DNA from: Bin55 sp963667455 | Lineage (GTDB): Bacteria > Pseudomonadota > Gammaproteobacteria > Pseudomonadales > Azotimanducaceae | Assembly: GCA_963667455.2 (NCBI GenBank) | Contig: CAXXFR010000029.1 | Span: 310,001-374,000, forward strand | DNA: 64,000 bases | Reading direction: 5' to 3' | Part shown: positions 45,781 to 54,413 of the stretch, in pieces | Numbering within the stretch: position 1 is the first letter of the stretch | How the letters are laid out: every line of letters starts with the position of its first letter | Notes under the pieces: model-generated | Database searches by the model: none | The model's input: only the letters and a program-made list of their open reading frames with translations | What the model was told of the DNA's origin: nothing | Program-made: the position numbers and the translations under genes

Positions 45781-46500
45781 ATGGCTGAACTCAAGAACGG
45801 CGATGTTTCGATCCATTACGAGGTCTTTGGAGAAGGATTTCCTATTCTCTTGTTCGCCCCGGGAGGTATGCGCTCTTCAATTGGATTCTGGCGGTCAAGC
45901 GAATGGGATCCGATCAGGGAACTCATGCCCCACTACCAAGTCATCGCCATGGATCAGCGCAATGCTGGAGCGTCTCGCGCTCCAGTTGCAGGAACCGACG
46001 GTTGGGACACCTACACTGCGGACCATGTAGCGCTACTGGATCACTTAGGAATAGAAAAAACGCATCTAATGGGTGGTTGCATCGGCGGCCCTTACTGCTT
46101 TGGTGTGATTCAAGCTATACCCGACCGAGTCTGTTCGGCTGTTCTCCAACAGTCGATTGGCAACGAAGAAAACACTGAGCTCTTCTTTTCTATGTTTGAC
46201 CAATGGGCTGATCCCATCAAGCCCGAACACCCAGAAGCAACCGAGTCCGATTGGAATCAGTTTCGAGCCAACATGTTCGATCAGCCTTTTCTGTACAACA
46301 CGACGAGAGAATTCGTTGAACAATGCGAGACACCATTGCTAGTGCTGATGGGATCTGACCCTTACCATCCCGAAAGTGTGTCGCGAGAAATCCACAGACT
46401 CGCTCCTAATTCGGTCATGATGGAACAATGGAAGAATCCGGAAGTCGACAACACCGTCGATCAGGTCTTGGCTTTTCTCGGAGAAAACACGCCGACCTAG
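45781..46500 (+). CDS. Alpha/beta hydrolase with Cys at the nucleophile position
   Basis: A 239-residue alpha/beta-hydrolase-fold protein. The oxyanion-hole region is FAPGGMRSS and the second strand gives VIAMDQRNAGAS, as in haloperoxidase-like and epoxide-hydrolase-like families. The nucleophile elbow, normally GxSxG, is GGCIG with Cys100. The acid is likely the Asp in LMGSDPYHP; the usual catalytic His near the C-terminus is not evident (WKNPEVDNTVDQ). GAGAGGAAAT precedes the ATG at 45781, so the longer frame from 45721 is rejected. A cysteine hydrolase or a non-catalytic binding protein are both possible. Confidence 0.88.
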   Translation: MAELKNGDVSIHYEVFGEGFPILLFAPGGMRSSIGFWRSSEWDPIRELMPHYQVIAMDQRNAGASRAPVAGTDGWDTYTADHVALLDHLGIEKTHLMGGCIGGPYCFGVIQAIPDRVCSAVLQQSIGNEENTELFFSMFDQWADPIKPEHPEATESDWNQFRANMFDQPFLYNTTREFVEQCETPLLVLMGSDPYHPESVSREIHRLAPNSVMMEQWKNPEVDNTVDQVLAFLGENTPT

Positions 46501-46533
46501 TGTTAACCAAGGAAACTGAGGATTCAGCCATTT

Positions 46534-47172
46534 ATGTATACCTTAAGTAGCGTAAATCTCGGCACCGAGCAAGAGCTGGGCGGCACGGTATCCGGCATAT
46601 ACAAGATCTCCACGACCAGGTCAGTTCAGCTGACCGAAGAAGGGCTAGTCGGGGATGTAGTTAGCGACTCGCGCCATCACGGCGGTCCAGATCAAGCTGT
46701 TTACGTATACGGTGGGGACGACTACGACTGGTGGAATGAACAGCTACTCATGGCTGTTGAGCCGGGTACGTTCGGCGACAACTTGACGATCTCGGGACTA
46801 TCGTGTCGAGATGTGTCCATCGGAGACCGATTCACCATTGGGAGTAGCGTCGAACTGCAAGCCACAGCACCTCGCATTCCTTGCGCCACCTTGGGGCATC
46901 GAATGGGAGACAAGCACTTTCCGGTCATGTTCAAGAAAGCAGAAAGGCCGGGATTCTACTGTCGCGTAATCAATGCTGGATTCGTGGAACAAGGCCTTGA
47001 AGTGGAACATTCACCAATGCAACAGGAAGATCCCGTTTCCGTCTTGGAGATGTTTCACTTGTACTACGACCCTCAACCCGACCAAGACAAAGTCCTCAAA
47101 GCACTGAACACGCCCATTGCGATTCGAGAACGAAGACGTCTCGAGTCAAAACTTGACCGATCCGACAGATGA
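46534..47172 (+). CDS. MOSC-domain protein (YiiM-like)
   Basis: A 212-residue protein of the MOSC family, which binds molybdenum cofactor or handles sulfur. It shows the family opening VNLGTEQELGGTVSGIYK, the DSRHHGGPDQAVYVYGGDDY segment, GTFGDNLTISGL, and the conserved Cys in PRIPCATLGHRMGD. The C-terminal helical part resembles the 3-alpha domain of YiiM. YiiM reduces N-hydroxylated bases with Moco; that function is likely but unproven here. The stop overlaps the next gene by four bases. Confidence 0.92.
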   Translation: MYTLSSVNLGTEQELGGTVSGIYKISTTRSVQLTEEGLVGDVVSDSRHHGGPDQAVYVYGGDDYDWWNEQLLMAVEPGTFGDNLTISGLSCRDVSIGDRFTIGSSVELQATAPRIPCATLGHRMGDKHFPVMFKKAERPGFYCRVINAGFVEQGLEVEHSPMQQEDPVSVLEMFHLYYDPQPDQDKVLKALNTPIAIRERRRLESKLDRSDR

Positions 47173-47438
47173 GTGCAACCTCTATTGTCTTCGTCGCGCT
47201 GGGACTTGTTTACGGAGTAGGTTTTCTGATCGCAGCTTGGGTGCTTGTCACTCGTCTGATAGAGAAACAAAGTCAGTACGACGAGAAACCACGACCCGGT
47301 ACATACGAACCAAGCGGCAACATTGCCACTCCGGTGTCATCCAAAGCTGCAACAAAACCGAAGACAGACACCCAGCCTCCGATCAGCGAACCGATCGACC
47401 CATCTGGTGGTTTCGACGGCGGGGGTGTTGACGGCTAG
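47169..47438 (+). CDS. Small membrane protein of unknown function
   Basis: An 89-residue protein with one N-terminal membrane helix (IVFVALGLVYGVGFLIAAWVLV), then a basic/polar linker and a Gly/Pro-rich tail (GGFDGGGVDG). Starts with ATG overlapping the MOSC stop (ATGA), so it is coupled to it. No family recognised. Confidence 0.65.
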   Translation: MSATSIVFVALGLVYGVGFLIAAWVLVTRLIEKQSQYDEKPRPGTYEPSGNIATPVSSKAATKPKTDTQPPISEPIDPSGGFDGGGVDG

Positions 47439-47497
47439 TCTTGCGAGCCTACATCGTTTGTGTTCGCTGAGGCTCCACATTGAGGTAACTTGGACAA

Positions 47498-48082
47498 GTG
47501 ACTGACCAAGACCGAGAAGTGTGGAATCAACGCTACCGCGAGGGCGCGTACGGCGATAGGACTTACGCCAGCGAAGTCCTTCGGCAATGGTTGCCTGAGG
47601 ATGCCCGTGGCCGAGCACTAGATATCGCCTGTGGCAACGGAAGAAACGCCCACTACTTAGCAACAAGAGGGTTTTGCACCACTGGAGTCGACATCTCCGA
47701 TGTTGCGATTGACAGGGCTCGCCAACTAAATCGACGTGGCAACACATCCGTCCATTACGTCATTCACGACTTGGATCAGGGACTTCCTGTATGGGAGCCG
47801 TTCGACTTCATCTCAATGATTCGATTTGTGGACAGAAAGATCATCGCCAATGTTGACCGACATCTGAATCCAGGGGGTTACTTTCTCGTAGAGCTACATA
47901 TGAAGTACGAGTGCGACCGACCACTAGCAGGACCGAGGACAGGTAGATTTCGGGTTGAGTCGGGAGAGATCCAGAGTCTGCTGACTAGTCTTCAAGTCTT
48001 GAAAGAGTTCGAGGGATTGCTGGAGGATCCAGACGGACGTCCTTCAGCCGTCGTGAGGATCCTTGCCCGAAAGACAAGCTAA
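47498..48082 (+). CDS. SAM-dependent methyltransferase (TehB-like)
   Basis: A 194-residue class I methyltransferase. The SAM-binding glycine loop is ALDIACGNGRNAHYLATRG, preceded by the WNQRYREGAYG opening typical of tellurite-resistance or thiopurine-like methylases. Motif II and III follow (VDISDVAIDRARQL, FDFISMIRFVDRK). GTG start at 47498 with AGGT upstream. Substrate unknown. Confidence 0.88.
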   Translation: MTDQDREVWNQRYREGAYGDRTYASEVLRQWLPEDARGRALDIACGNGRNAHYLATRGFCTTGVDISDVAIDRARQLNRRGNTSVHYVIHDLDQGLPVWEPFDFISMIRFVDRKIIANVDRHLNPGGYFLVELHMKYECDRPLAGPRTGRFRVESGEIQSLLTSLQVLKEFEGLLEDPDGRPSAVVRILARKTS

Positions 48083-48087
48083 CTCTC

Positions 48088-48104
48088 TGGAGCTTCAAGC
48101 TCCA
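48088..48104. terminator. Palindromic hairpin after the methyltransferase gene
   Basis: TGGAGC and GCTCCA flank a 5-base TTCAA loop, six bases after the stop codon at 48082. Being a near-perfect palindrome it could act on either strand, but no T-run follows. The 260 bases after it up to the toxin gene hold no gene I can support. Confidence 0.35.
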
Positions 48105-48368
48105 ACCTGAAACCAACTATTGCTTAGTTTGAATTCTCAGGTCTCAACCAACTGCGCTAGGTGTATTTCTTTGTGCTCTGCACTGTCGGTAACCGTTGAG
48201 TTCTCGTGTGGTCTAGGCGAGAACTGAGAATCCATCCACACAAGAAACGGCTCCAGCACTGCTTTGCGTAGATCTCTCTGACTACGAGAAGACGACGCAT
48301 CGGATTGAGTCTGAGCGACGACGGTACAGCTCCCAAGGTGCAGGATTCGCGGGCTTAATCTTCGTCCT

Positions 48369-48749
48369 CTAGTCAGTCGCCCTGATGGACCTCTCGAACC
48401 ATTTGGTAAGTTCCGAGAGGGTCATCTCGTCATTTGCCAGTCTTAGCACGCAGTTGGACAACTCTGCATTGGTCGCAATACACTCAAAGCCATTGCGATA
48501 GAGAAAAACGCCGAGGAGAACAACTGCAGTTCGCTTGTTTCCATCCGTAAACCCATGGTTGTTGACGACACTCTCCAATAGTGCAGCAGACTGCTTGTGA
48601 ATTGAGTCGTAGTACCCCGTGAACGGACGCGCAATAGCCGATTGCAACGAGTTTTGGTTGACGATGCCCGGAGCACCTCCACCACAGGTAAGTGCCCTGT
48701 CGTGAGCATGAATCAGGTCTTCCCAACAGATCTTGTATTGAGACTTAAT
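48369..48749 (-). CDS. doc: Doc-type (death-on-curing) toxin with apparent ATT start
   Basis: Fic-fold toxin family whose P1-phage member phosphorylates EF-Tu and arrests translation. The frame reads ...WEDLIHAHDRALTCGGGAPG, then ALARP-like IARPFTGYYD and the active-site motif HGFTDGNKRT (HxFxDxNKR). From the ATT at 48749, which overlaps the antitoxin stop, the protein is 126 residues, the classic Doc length. An in-frame TAG sits three codons upstream and no ATG, GTG or TTG precedes the conserved N-terminal helix, so either ATT is used or the start has been lost. All catalytic residues are intact. Confidence 0.82.
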   Translation of the reverse strand: MKSQYKICWEDLIHAHDRALTCGGGAPGIVNQNSLQSAIARPFTGYYDSIHKQSAALLESVVNNHGFTDGNKRTAVVLLGVFLYRNGFECIATNAELSNCVLRLANDEMTLSELTKWFERSIRATD

Positions 48750-48924
48750 GCTTGGCTAACTCGAACAATGCGTCACGATATTGTTGAATCGTTGCCTCAA
48801 CTGCCTTGACGGTTTCGGGATGAACTTTGGCCTCGGCATCCTTGCCGGAGCGCGACTGAGAGGAGTCTTGCTGCTCTTCGGATCTCTTCGCTCGCGAATC
48901 GCCGGGAGGATCAGAGCGCTTCAT
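48745..48924 (-). CDS. Probable antitoxin of the Doc toxin (59 residues)
   Basis: A 59-residue, highly charged protein beginning MKRSDPPGDSRAKRSEEQQD and ending in a predicted helix (KAVEATIQQYRDALFELAKH). Disordered, basic-acidic N-part plus a C-terminal helix that could occupy the toxin's groove is the Phd-antitoxin pattern. Its TAA stop overlaps the presumed toxin start by five bases, as expected for a coupled pair. The ATG has no near ribosome binding site: AGGAG lies about 21 bases upstream, but only five bases before an in-frame ATT at 48939, which may be the real start. No clear DNA-binding domain is seen, unlike Phd. Confidence 0.7.
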   Translation of the reverse strand: MKRSDPPGDSRAKRSEEQQDSSQSRSGKDAEAKVHPETVKAVEATIQQYRDALFELAKH

Positions 48925-49022
48925 GTCACTAATCTTAATTCAATCTCCTAACTACAAGTGGTACGGATGAGGGGCGGAAGAATTGAACGACTTGATAGCA
49001 ACTAACGGACTGGATCCAGTAG

Positions 49023-49048
49023 CTCTGAGGTTTCAATCGACCTCTGAG
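49023..49048 (-). terminator. Imperfect hairpin downstream of the HEAT-like gene
   Basis: On the minus strand CTCAGAGGT and ACCTCAGAG pair with one mismatch around an 8-base loop, 14 bases after the stop of the 49062-50078 gene. A second palindrome, ACTGGATCCAGT, follows at about 49010-49021. No T-run, so Rho-independent termination is uncertain. Confidence 0.35.
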
Positions 49049-49061
49049 GTTAGCGACCAGC

Positions 49062-50078
49062 CTAGAGGTCCTCTATCCATTCCCGCCATGCTTCGATATC
49101 TCCTCCGAAGTCCTCGACGCTAATGGCATTGAGAAAGGATAGCGCCGTTGCCCGAGACTTCTCGTGCTCAGCTCCAGCGTATGCCAACAGCAAATCTGGT
49201 CGTTTCTGCACTAGTTCCCGACCAAGTTCTGGATCGACTTCCGTCGCTACCAACGTTTCCAAGATATCGAGAAATGCGAAAGGATAGGTTCCTCCCAAGA
49301 GAGCCAAGATTGTCCCACGAGCTCCCGACCAATCGACTCTAACCGTCTCCTCTACCTGAGTTAGCCCATCCAGCAACTTGGTAGCCAAGTCTCTAACCTG
49401 AGGAACTGGGTCGATCAAGCCACTCGCTAGACCGAGCCATGAAGCATTGCTATCGGGAAATTGCGCAAGAACGAATAGTGCGACCGCCCGCGCTGACCAA
49501 GACTCGTCCTGTTCCAGTACTTCAAACGCAAAGTCTTGATCTGATTCTTGGTTCAAGCCAGCGACAACCGTCGACGCTTCAGAGACTCTCTCACCGTCTG
49601 CACCAAAAAATTCGGCTAGCTGGGCTATATCGTCCGGATCATCCAAGAGATGTGCATATGTAAGAGTCACAAGAGTATTGAAGTCGTCTTCGACCATTGC
49701 ATGCAATTCGTCCCAAGCACCGGGTAGCTCCAGTGTCTTGTTCCCAATCTTGCTGTATTGGACTCCAGAACTGTCCTCCACACCGACAATCACCGTATAG
49801 AACTCCCCACCCTCCGCGACATCTTCGAAGCTCTCCATGTAACCCAACGCTGCCGCGTCGGCAAATCCCAGATCCGTCTTCAACACTGCTGCACACGCAT
49901 GGAACGGTTTATCGGGAGACGTTTCTTGAATTGCTTCGAACAAGTCGGTTGCAGTCCAGTCCTTCAACCCGATGAATTCAACGGGACCCCGAGGTCCTTC
50001 CAAGACTTGGGCGAACGCCTGTGACGCGTTCGCGACGCAGCAGATCAGTGCACAGTAGATCCAGAAGTGTTTGTTCAT
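49062..50078 (-). CDS. Exported protein with HEAT-like helical repeats
   Basis: A 338-residue protein with a signal peptide (IYCALICCVANASQAFAQ) and a mature part made of helical pairs. The segments ARAVALFVLAQFPDSNASWL, PVPQVRDLATKLLDGL and SRATALSFLNAIS look like HEAT/armadillo repeats. Acidic overall. Likely periplasmic. Monocistronic on the minus strand. No defined family; a protein-protein scaffold is inferred from the fold only. Confidence 0.7.
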   Translation of the reverse strand: MNKHFWIYCALICCVANASQAFAQVLEGPRGPVEFIGLKDWTATDLFEAIQETSPDKPFHACAAVLKTDLGFADAAALGYMESFEDVAEGGEFYTVIVGVEDSSGVQYSKIGNKTLELPGAWDELHAMVEDDFNTLVTLTYAHLLDDPDDIAQLAEFFGADGERVSEASTVVAGLNQESDQDFAFEVLEQDESWSARAVALFVLAQFPDSNASWLGLASGLIDPVPQVRDLATKLLDGLTQVEETVRVDWSGARGTILALLGGTYPFAFLDILETLVATEVDPELGRELVQKRPDLLLAYAGAEHEKSRATALSFLNAISVEDFGGDIEAWREWIEDL

Positions 50079-50208
50079 GGTTGTCGAGCCTCCGTTCGGA
50101 GTGATTGCAGTCCAATCACTAATCGAATGTTAGCGAAATGTGTCCAATTTTGAGGTGCCTTGAAAGTGTCTCTCCGAAAGAAAAAGAGCCCTCACGCCAA
50201 TCGGGTGA

Positions 50209-51975
50209 TCAGATCCCGGTGGCTCTCACCGACGACTCATCAAAGCGAAGCGTAATGAGTTCCGTATTGTGATATTGCTGGTGGCGCACCGATGAGGCGT
50301 ATTTCTTGAGAAGACGCAACGACACTTCCTCCTCCACCGATTCGGTGTACTTGAGCTCTCGCAGCAATGCGACTTGGTCTTGTAGGTTTTCATCCGATCC
50401 GGTGGATTGAAATTCAAGAACGACCGAGTTGTCTTCCTTGTAAGCGACTAGGGCCAATGAACGATTTGCTCGCTCATTCCCTTCATCGCCATCCTCTCCC
50501 AACATGGTCAGCAAGGTTTCTTCAGCCGCACCTTCCAAGCGTGCAGCCATAGTGCTGTCCCACTTGTTCGCAGCGACAAAGCGCGCAATGAATCCTTGCA
50601 ATTCCTCCAGAGCCGAAATCTCGTATGGCAGAGTAGTTCGAGTGCGTTTGCTCTCGAACAGATTCATAGCGCCGTTCAACAACATGGCTGACAATCCACC
50701 TGCAGTCATGCCGTTCTGCAACAGGCCGCCAGCAAATTCAGCAAAGTACTCCGGGAAAATCACGCCATTCTGAAAACCGACGCCGAGCCAGAAAGAAGCT
50801 CCGATCACCAAGCCTTTGCGGTAGTCAATTCCATCGGAAACCGCGATTCTCATTCCCATTACGAACAGCATGGCCAATAGCACTGTCACATAGGCGGCGA
50901 CGACTGGTCCGGGTATTGCCAGTACGACCGCAATCAGCTTGGGGAAAAGAGCTACCAGCAAGAACAAGATCCCAATGGCGATTCCCACTCTTCGTGAAGC
51001 AACGCCGGTGAGTTCCGTTACGGACACGCTGGTTGAATAAGTGGTGTTGGGAACGGTTCCAACGAGACCGGACAGCAGGTTGCCCAATCCGTCCGCATTC
51101 ACAGCACCTTGCACCGAACGATAGTCAACTGCTCTCTCGTCACGCCATGAGACTCTTTGGATCGCAATCGAATCGCCAATCGTCTCCACTGCGCCAACCA
51201 ACGTGACCAGTACGAACGACGGTAGAAGAATCCAGAAGGTCGCATCAAAGCTCAGATCAAATCCCGGCCAGGCTAAGGTGGGAATGCCGAACCAAGCTGC
51301 GTCTGCAATGCGTTGGGTGTCGTAGAAACCGAAAAAGACCGAGGCGATAGAACCAATCGCGACACCTATGACGGGTGCCCACAATCTCAGAGCTCCCCGA
51401 CCTTTCAGTGCCAAGGCGAGGACTGCTACGAGAGTGATCAGAGCCGCCCATGCAGCGTCCGAGGAAGACGTGCCTTCGGGCACATCTTTGAGCATGTCGA
51501 ACACGATGGGCATGACCGTTACCGCGATCAACATGATTACGGTGCCAGATACGGCTGGTGTGAATATGCGCCGGAACAACGACAGGTGCGTGGCAAGAGC
51601 GAACTGGAATATCGAGGAAACCACTACCAGAAGACACAACAAGGCAGGACCGCCTTGTGCGATAGCTGCAATGCTGACCGCAATGAACGAACCAGATGTG
51701 CCCATTAGAAGCACGTAGCCCGAGCCTATCCGACCGACTCTTACGGCCTGAAAGATCGTTGTGACCCCACTGACCAAGACAGCCGCGAAGACTGCCCAAG
51801 ACAGAAACTCTTCCGACCCGCCACCCGCTCTGACGACAATGGCGGGAGTCAACATGATCCCTGCGATGCAGAGAACTGCTAGTTGTACGCCAAGTCCTGC
51901 GACTAGAGGAAGAGGCGGATGCTCATCAGCTTCGTAACGAATGCTTGAGGAGTTGCGAACGGTAGATTGCGCCAT
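50209..51975 (-). CDS. NCS2 nucleobase permease fused to a kinase-like ATPase domain
   Basis: 588 residues. The N-terminal ~440 residues form an NCS2 (uracil/xanthine/ascorbate) permease with many membrane helices and the family segments LLMGTSGSFIAVS and GNLLSGLVGTVPNTTYSTSV. The remaining ~140 residues are cytoplasmic and resemble an anti-sigma-type HATPase domain: LEGAAEETLLTML looks like the N-box helix, and VSLRLLKKYASSVRHQQYHN like its last helix and strand. The glycine-rich ATP-lid motif is not evident, so ATP binding is doubtful. GAGGG lies seven bases before the ATG. The fusion suggests transport-linked signalling or regulation. Confidence 0.88.
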   Translation of the reverse strand: MAQSTVRNSSSIRYEADEHPPLPLVAGLGVQLAVLCIAGIMLTPAIVVRAGGGSEEFLSWAVFAAVLVSGVTTIFQAVRVGRIGSGYVLLMGTSGSFIAVSIAAIAQGGPALLCLLVVVSSIFQFALATHLSLFRRIFTPAVSGTVIMLIAVTVMPIVFDMLKDVPEGTSSSDAAWAALITLVAVLALALKGRGALRLWAPVIGVAIGSIASVFFGFYDTQRIADAAWFGIPTLAWPGFDLSFDATFWILLPSFVLVTLVGAVETIGDSIAIQRVSWRDERAVDYRSVQGAVNADGLGNLLSGLVGTVPNTTYSTSVSVTELTGVASRRVGIAIGILFLLVALFPKLIAVVLAIPGPVVAAYVTVLLAMLFVMGMRIAVSDGIDYRKGLVIGASFWLGVGFQNGVIFPEYFAEFAGGLLQNGMTAGGLSAMLLNGAMNLFESKRTRTTLPYEISALEELQGFIARFVAANKWDSTMAARLEGAAEETLLTMLGEDGDEGNERANRSLALVAYKEDNSVVLEFQSTGSDENLQDQVALLRELKYTESVEEEVSLRLLKKYASSVRHQQYHNTELITLRFDESSVRATGI

Positions 51976-52166
51976 GTCTCATCCCTCTGCGATGTGTAAT
52001 TGCCACTCCGCCCCCGAAGTCGCATTTGAGTCCTCGGAAAATAGTCTAACAAGCTGTGGCCAACCATCAAGGCGGTCACCGATCACCTCAAGGTGAATTC
52101 CACCTGAATCGGAATGGCCAGTTCTCTTCAGGATGCCTATGGATCAGACAAAGAGGACGGTAAGGA

Positions 52167-52925
52167 CTACCCTGACAATGCTTGACGGTGTTGTAGTCGA
52201 ATCAACTGGTCAAGTTGCTTGCGTTCAAGATACTTCGTGCTGCAGGTCGACGTTGCCTTACGCAGTTCCTTCAGTGCCTCGGCCGAACGCTCATCAAGGC
52301 GAATCGCAACAGCGAACAACTCGGCGTGTACCGCAACAAAGGCTCCACGTTCGTAACGAGTTGCCATACGCTCCAATTGCTTGGCCAAGTATTGATAGGC
52401 GCGAACCATCCGTCGTGCTGAATCCTTTATCGTCAGCCGCAAGCATCGGTTTATCGCATCGATGTCATCGAGATTCCGATACATCAGGTCCGCATCTTCG
52501 TTTGCACTCCACCACTCAATTTGCTCAATGGACTCTTGACGATGAAGAAAGTGCCTGACCATTGCTTCGGTCATGACGTTCCATACGGCACCAACCTTTT
52601 CTTCTTCCTCTTCCGGGATGAGAACTTGAAGCGAGTCAGCGGCCTTCATCAGCCTCTTAAGCTTGCGATCATCCATGTCGAATGAATCAGCCAGATTGGG
52701 CACGATTTCGTTGAAGTTCTGAGCTCCGTAGCGGTCGGTCCACTCTTCTTCGGTACCAACCAGACTCAGGTTCGGAAAGGCCTTTTTGAGCTTGTAGAAC
52801 TCGAAGTAATTCAGGGGATCCCGAACGGACTTGATTCGTTCATCGACCACGTACTGAGCGAAAGCGTTCATGGACAGCACCGAGCAGAGTAATGCAAGTA
52901 CCCACGAACAAACACTTGGTTTCAT
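52167..52925 (-). CDS. Exported protein of unknown function
   Basis: A 252-residue protein with a signal peptide (CSWVLALLCSVLSMNAFAQ) and a helical, charge-rich mature domain (DDRKLKRLMKAADSL, IPEEEEEKVGAVW, AYQYLAKQLERMATRYERGAF). The ATG at 52925 is chosen over one seven codons upstream because GAGGT lies six bases before it. Predicted periplasmic. No family recognised. Confidence 0.7.
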   Translation of the reverse strand: MKPSVCSWVLALLCSVLSMNAFAQYVVDERIKSVRDPLNYFEFYKLKKAFPNLSLVGTEEEWTDRYGAQNFNEIVPNLADSFDMDDRKLKRLMKAADSLQVLIPEEEEEKVGAVWNVMTEAMVRHFLHRQESIEQIEWWSANEDADLMYRNLDDIDAINRCLRLTIKDSARRMVRAYQYLAKQLERMATRYERGAFVAVHAELFAVAIRLDERSAEALKELRKATSTCSTKYLERKQLDQLIRLQHRQALSG

Positions 52926-53141
52926 TGCGCTACCTCGAATGAGCACCCACCGGCAGAAGCTGTAGCCGGGGAAATCTCGATCACCTCAAGACAGTTTGAC
53001 GCGTATTTTCATGGCCGAGTTCCCTTGTTGAAACTTTCGAACAACCGACAAGACATTGGAATTGCCTACTTGACGAAAAACCCAGCCGTTTCAAGTAAAG
53101 CATAACTGGAGTTTCGATTCAATGGATCGTCCAGTGCGGCT

Positions 53142-53552
53142 CTAGTCCTCTTCGTTGTTTGTCTGCCCCCACATGTGCATACCCAGTGAACCGCACAATA
53201 CGGCTACACCTGCATCCACGGCAAACCAGATGACTTGAGCAACATCCTCGCTCACTCCTGTGAAGTCTTCCGAGATCAGTGCAAACCAGTTGCGAAAGAA
53301 CATGATTCCGATGACGAGAAATCCGTAGAAGTGGGTGTTGGCTTCAATGTATGCCCGCGACACTGATTGATCGCCTGCCCTAACCTCCAGCTTTTGCATG
53401 TAGCTGAAGATCAATCCAATCACTATCGCAAAGGCCATCCACCAATCAAGATATGTCCAGAGCCAGGTTGAACTGAACAGTGGTTCGACAACGGCATGCG
53501 TGCCGATTACAGCGGCTGTCAAAATCAACAGCACTCCGACGATCCGATGCAT
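53142..53552 (-). CDS. Four-helix membrane protein, paralogue 1
   Basis: A 136-residue integral membrane protein with four hydrophobic helices (VGVLLILTAAVIGTHAVV, WWMAFAIVIGLIFSYM, FYGFLVIGIMFFRNWFAL, VIWFAVDAGVAVLCGSLGMHM). The ATG at 53552 has a perfect GGGAGGAG nearby, so the upstream alternative is rejected. It shares FYGF...FRNWFA and WFAVDAGVAVLCGSLGMHMW with the next gene upstream on the same strand (53744-54175), so the two are tandem duplicates. The motif FRNWFA and the GxLGMHMW end are distinctive. Function unknown. Confidence 0.75.
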   Translation of the reverse strand: MHRIVGVLLILTAAVIGTHAVVEPLFSSTWLWTYLDWWMAFAIVIGLIFSYMQKLEVRAGDQSVSRAYIEANTHFYGFLVIGIMFFRNWFALISEDFTGVSEDVAQVIWFAVDAGVAVLCGSLGMHMWGQTNNEED

Positions 53553-53743
53553 TAACTCCTCCCGATACAAGATTCACTACGAATTATGTATCAACGAAGG
53601 GTGCATCACAATCATTCTGCACTCGATGTCAGCCGATTGACTGGTCTCATTGATCCGATGTAGCTCTCTCCTGTGTTCGAACACACAAGACCGCAAATCC
53701 GTTTGACTGTTTGGAACTGCCTTGCGATCTTCGGGCGTATCAG

Positions 53744-54175
53744 TTACGTTTCGATGCTGGAGTCACTCTGCCACATGTGCATACCCAGCGATCCGCACAA
53801 GACAGCAACACCCGCATCAATCGCGAACCATGCGATGTGTGCGGCATCTGGTCCGTATGCGTTATAGCCATCCATGAGCACGGCAAACCAGTTGCGATAG
53901 AACAGAATCGCAACGATCGTAAAGCCATAGAACTGAGCGTTGGCTTCCGCAAAATCCCTGGTAACAGGCTGTGTGTCCGTGTCGAAACCCTGTTTTCGCA
54001 TTAGGCTGAATATCCAGCCAAAGAAAACTGCAAGTCCGGTCAGCCAGTTCAGATAGCCCCATAGAGGACTGTCCAGTGCACCTTCGACCGACGTGTAGTA
54101 CAGAGGTTCGACAATCGTGTGTCCACCGATTACGATCGCGGTAAGAATGAAGAAGGCTCCAAGGATGCGTTGCAT
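53744..54175 (-). CDS. Four-helix membrane protein, paralogue 2
   Basis: A 143-residue protein of the same layout as its neighbour: GAFFILTAIVIGGHTIVEPL, LTGLAVFFGWIFSLM, FYGFTIVAILFYRNWFAV and IAWFAIDAGVAVLCGSLGMH. The loop between helices 1 and 2 is longer. GGGAGAG lies upstream of the ATG. 191 bp separate the two genes. Divergence is substantial, so the duplication is old and both copies look functional. Unknown role, possibly lipid or small-molecule related. Confidence 0.75.
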   Translation of the reverse strand: MQRILGAFFILTAIVIGGHTIVEPLYYTSVEGALDSPLWGYLNWLTGLAVFFGWIFSLMRKQGFDTDTQPVTRDFAEANAQFYGFTIVAILFYRNWFAVLMDGYNAYGPDAAHIAWFAIDAGVAVLCGSLGMHMWQSDSSIET

Positions 54176-54413
54176 CGCTCTCTCCCAAACAAAATTTCTT
54201 GAACAAGCAATTATTGAACAAGAAATCAGTTAGCTCAATGCAGTCACGCTGGATGTAGTCAAGTGACGAAAACCGTCGTGCTATGCATGTGTCTGTAGAG
54301 GTCGAGCAGCGTCCAATCAATGGGGATGTACTCCATAACCAAGGAGACTGCTTACGGAGTGGATTGAGAAGCGTATGCCTTTGCCTCGCCTCTCAGACAG
54401 GTCTCTTGTTGGA

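Noticed and set aside
48083..48368. Short open frames between the methyltransferase and the toxin
   Set aside because: None exceeds a few dozen codons with a ribosome binding site, and no motif is seen.
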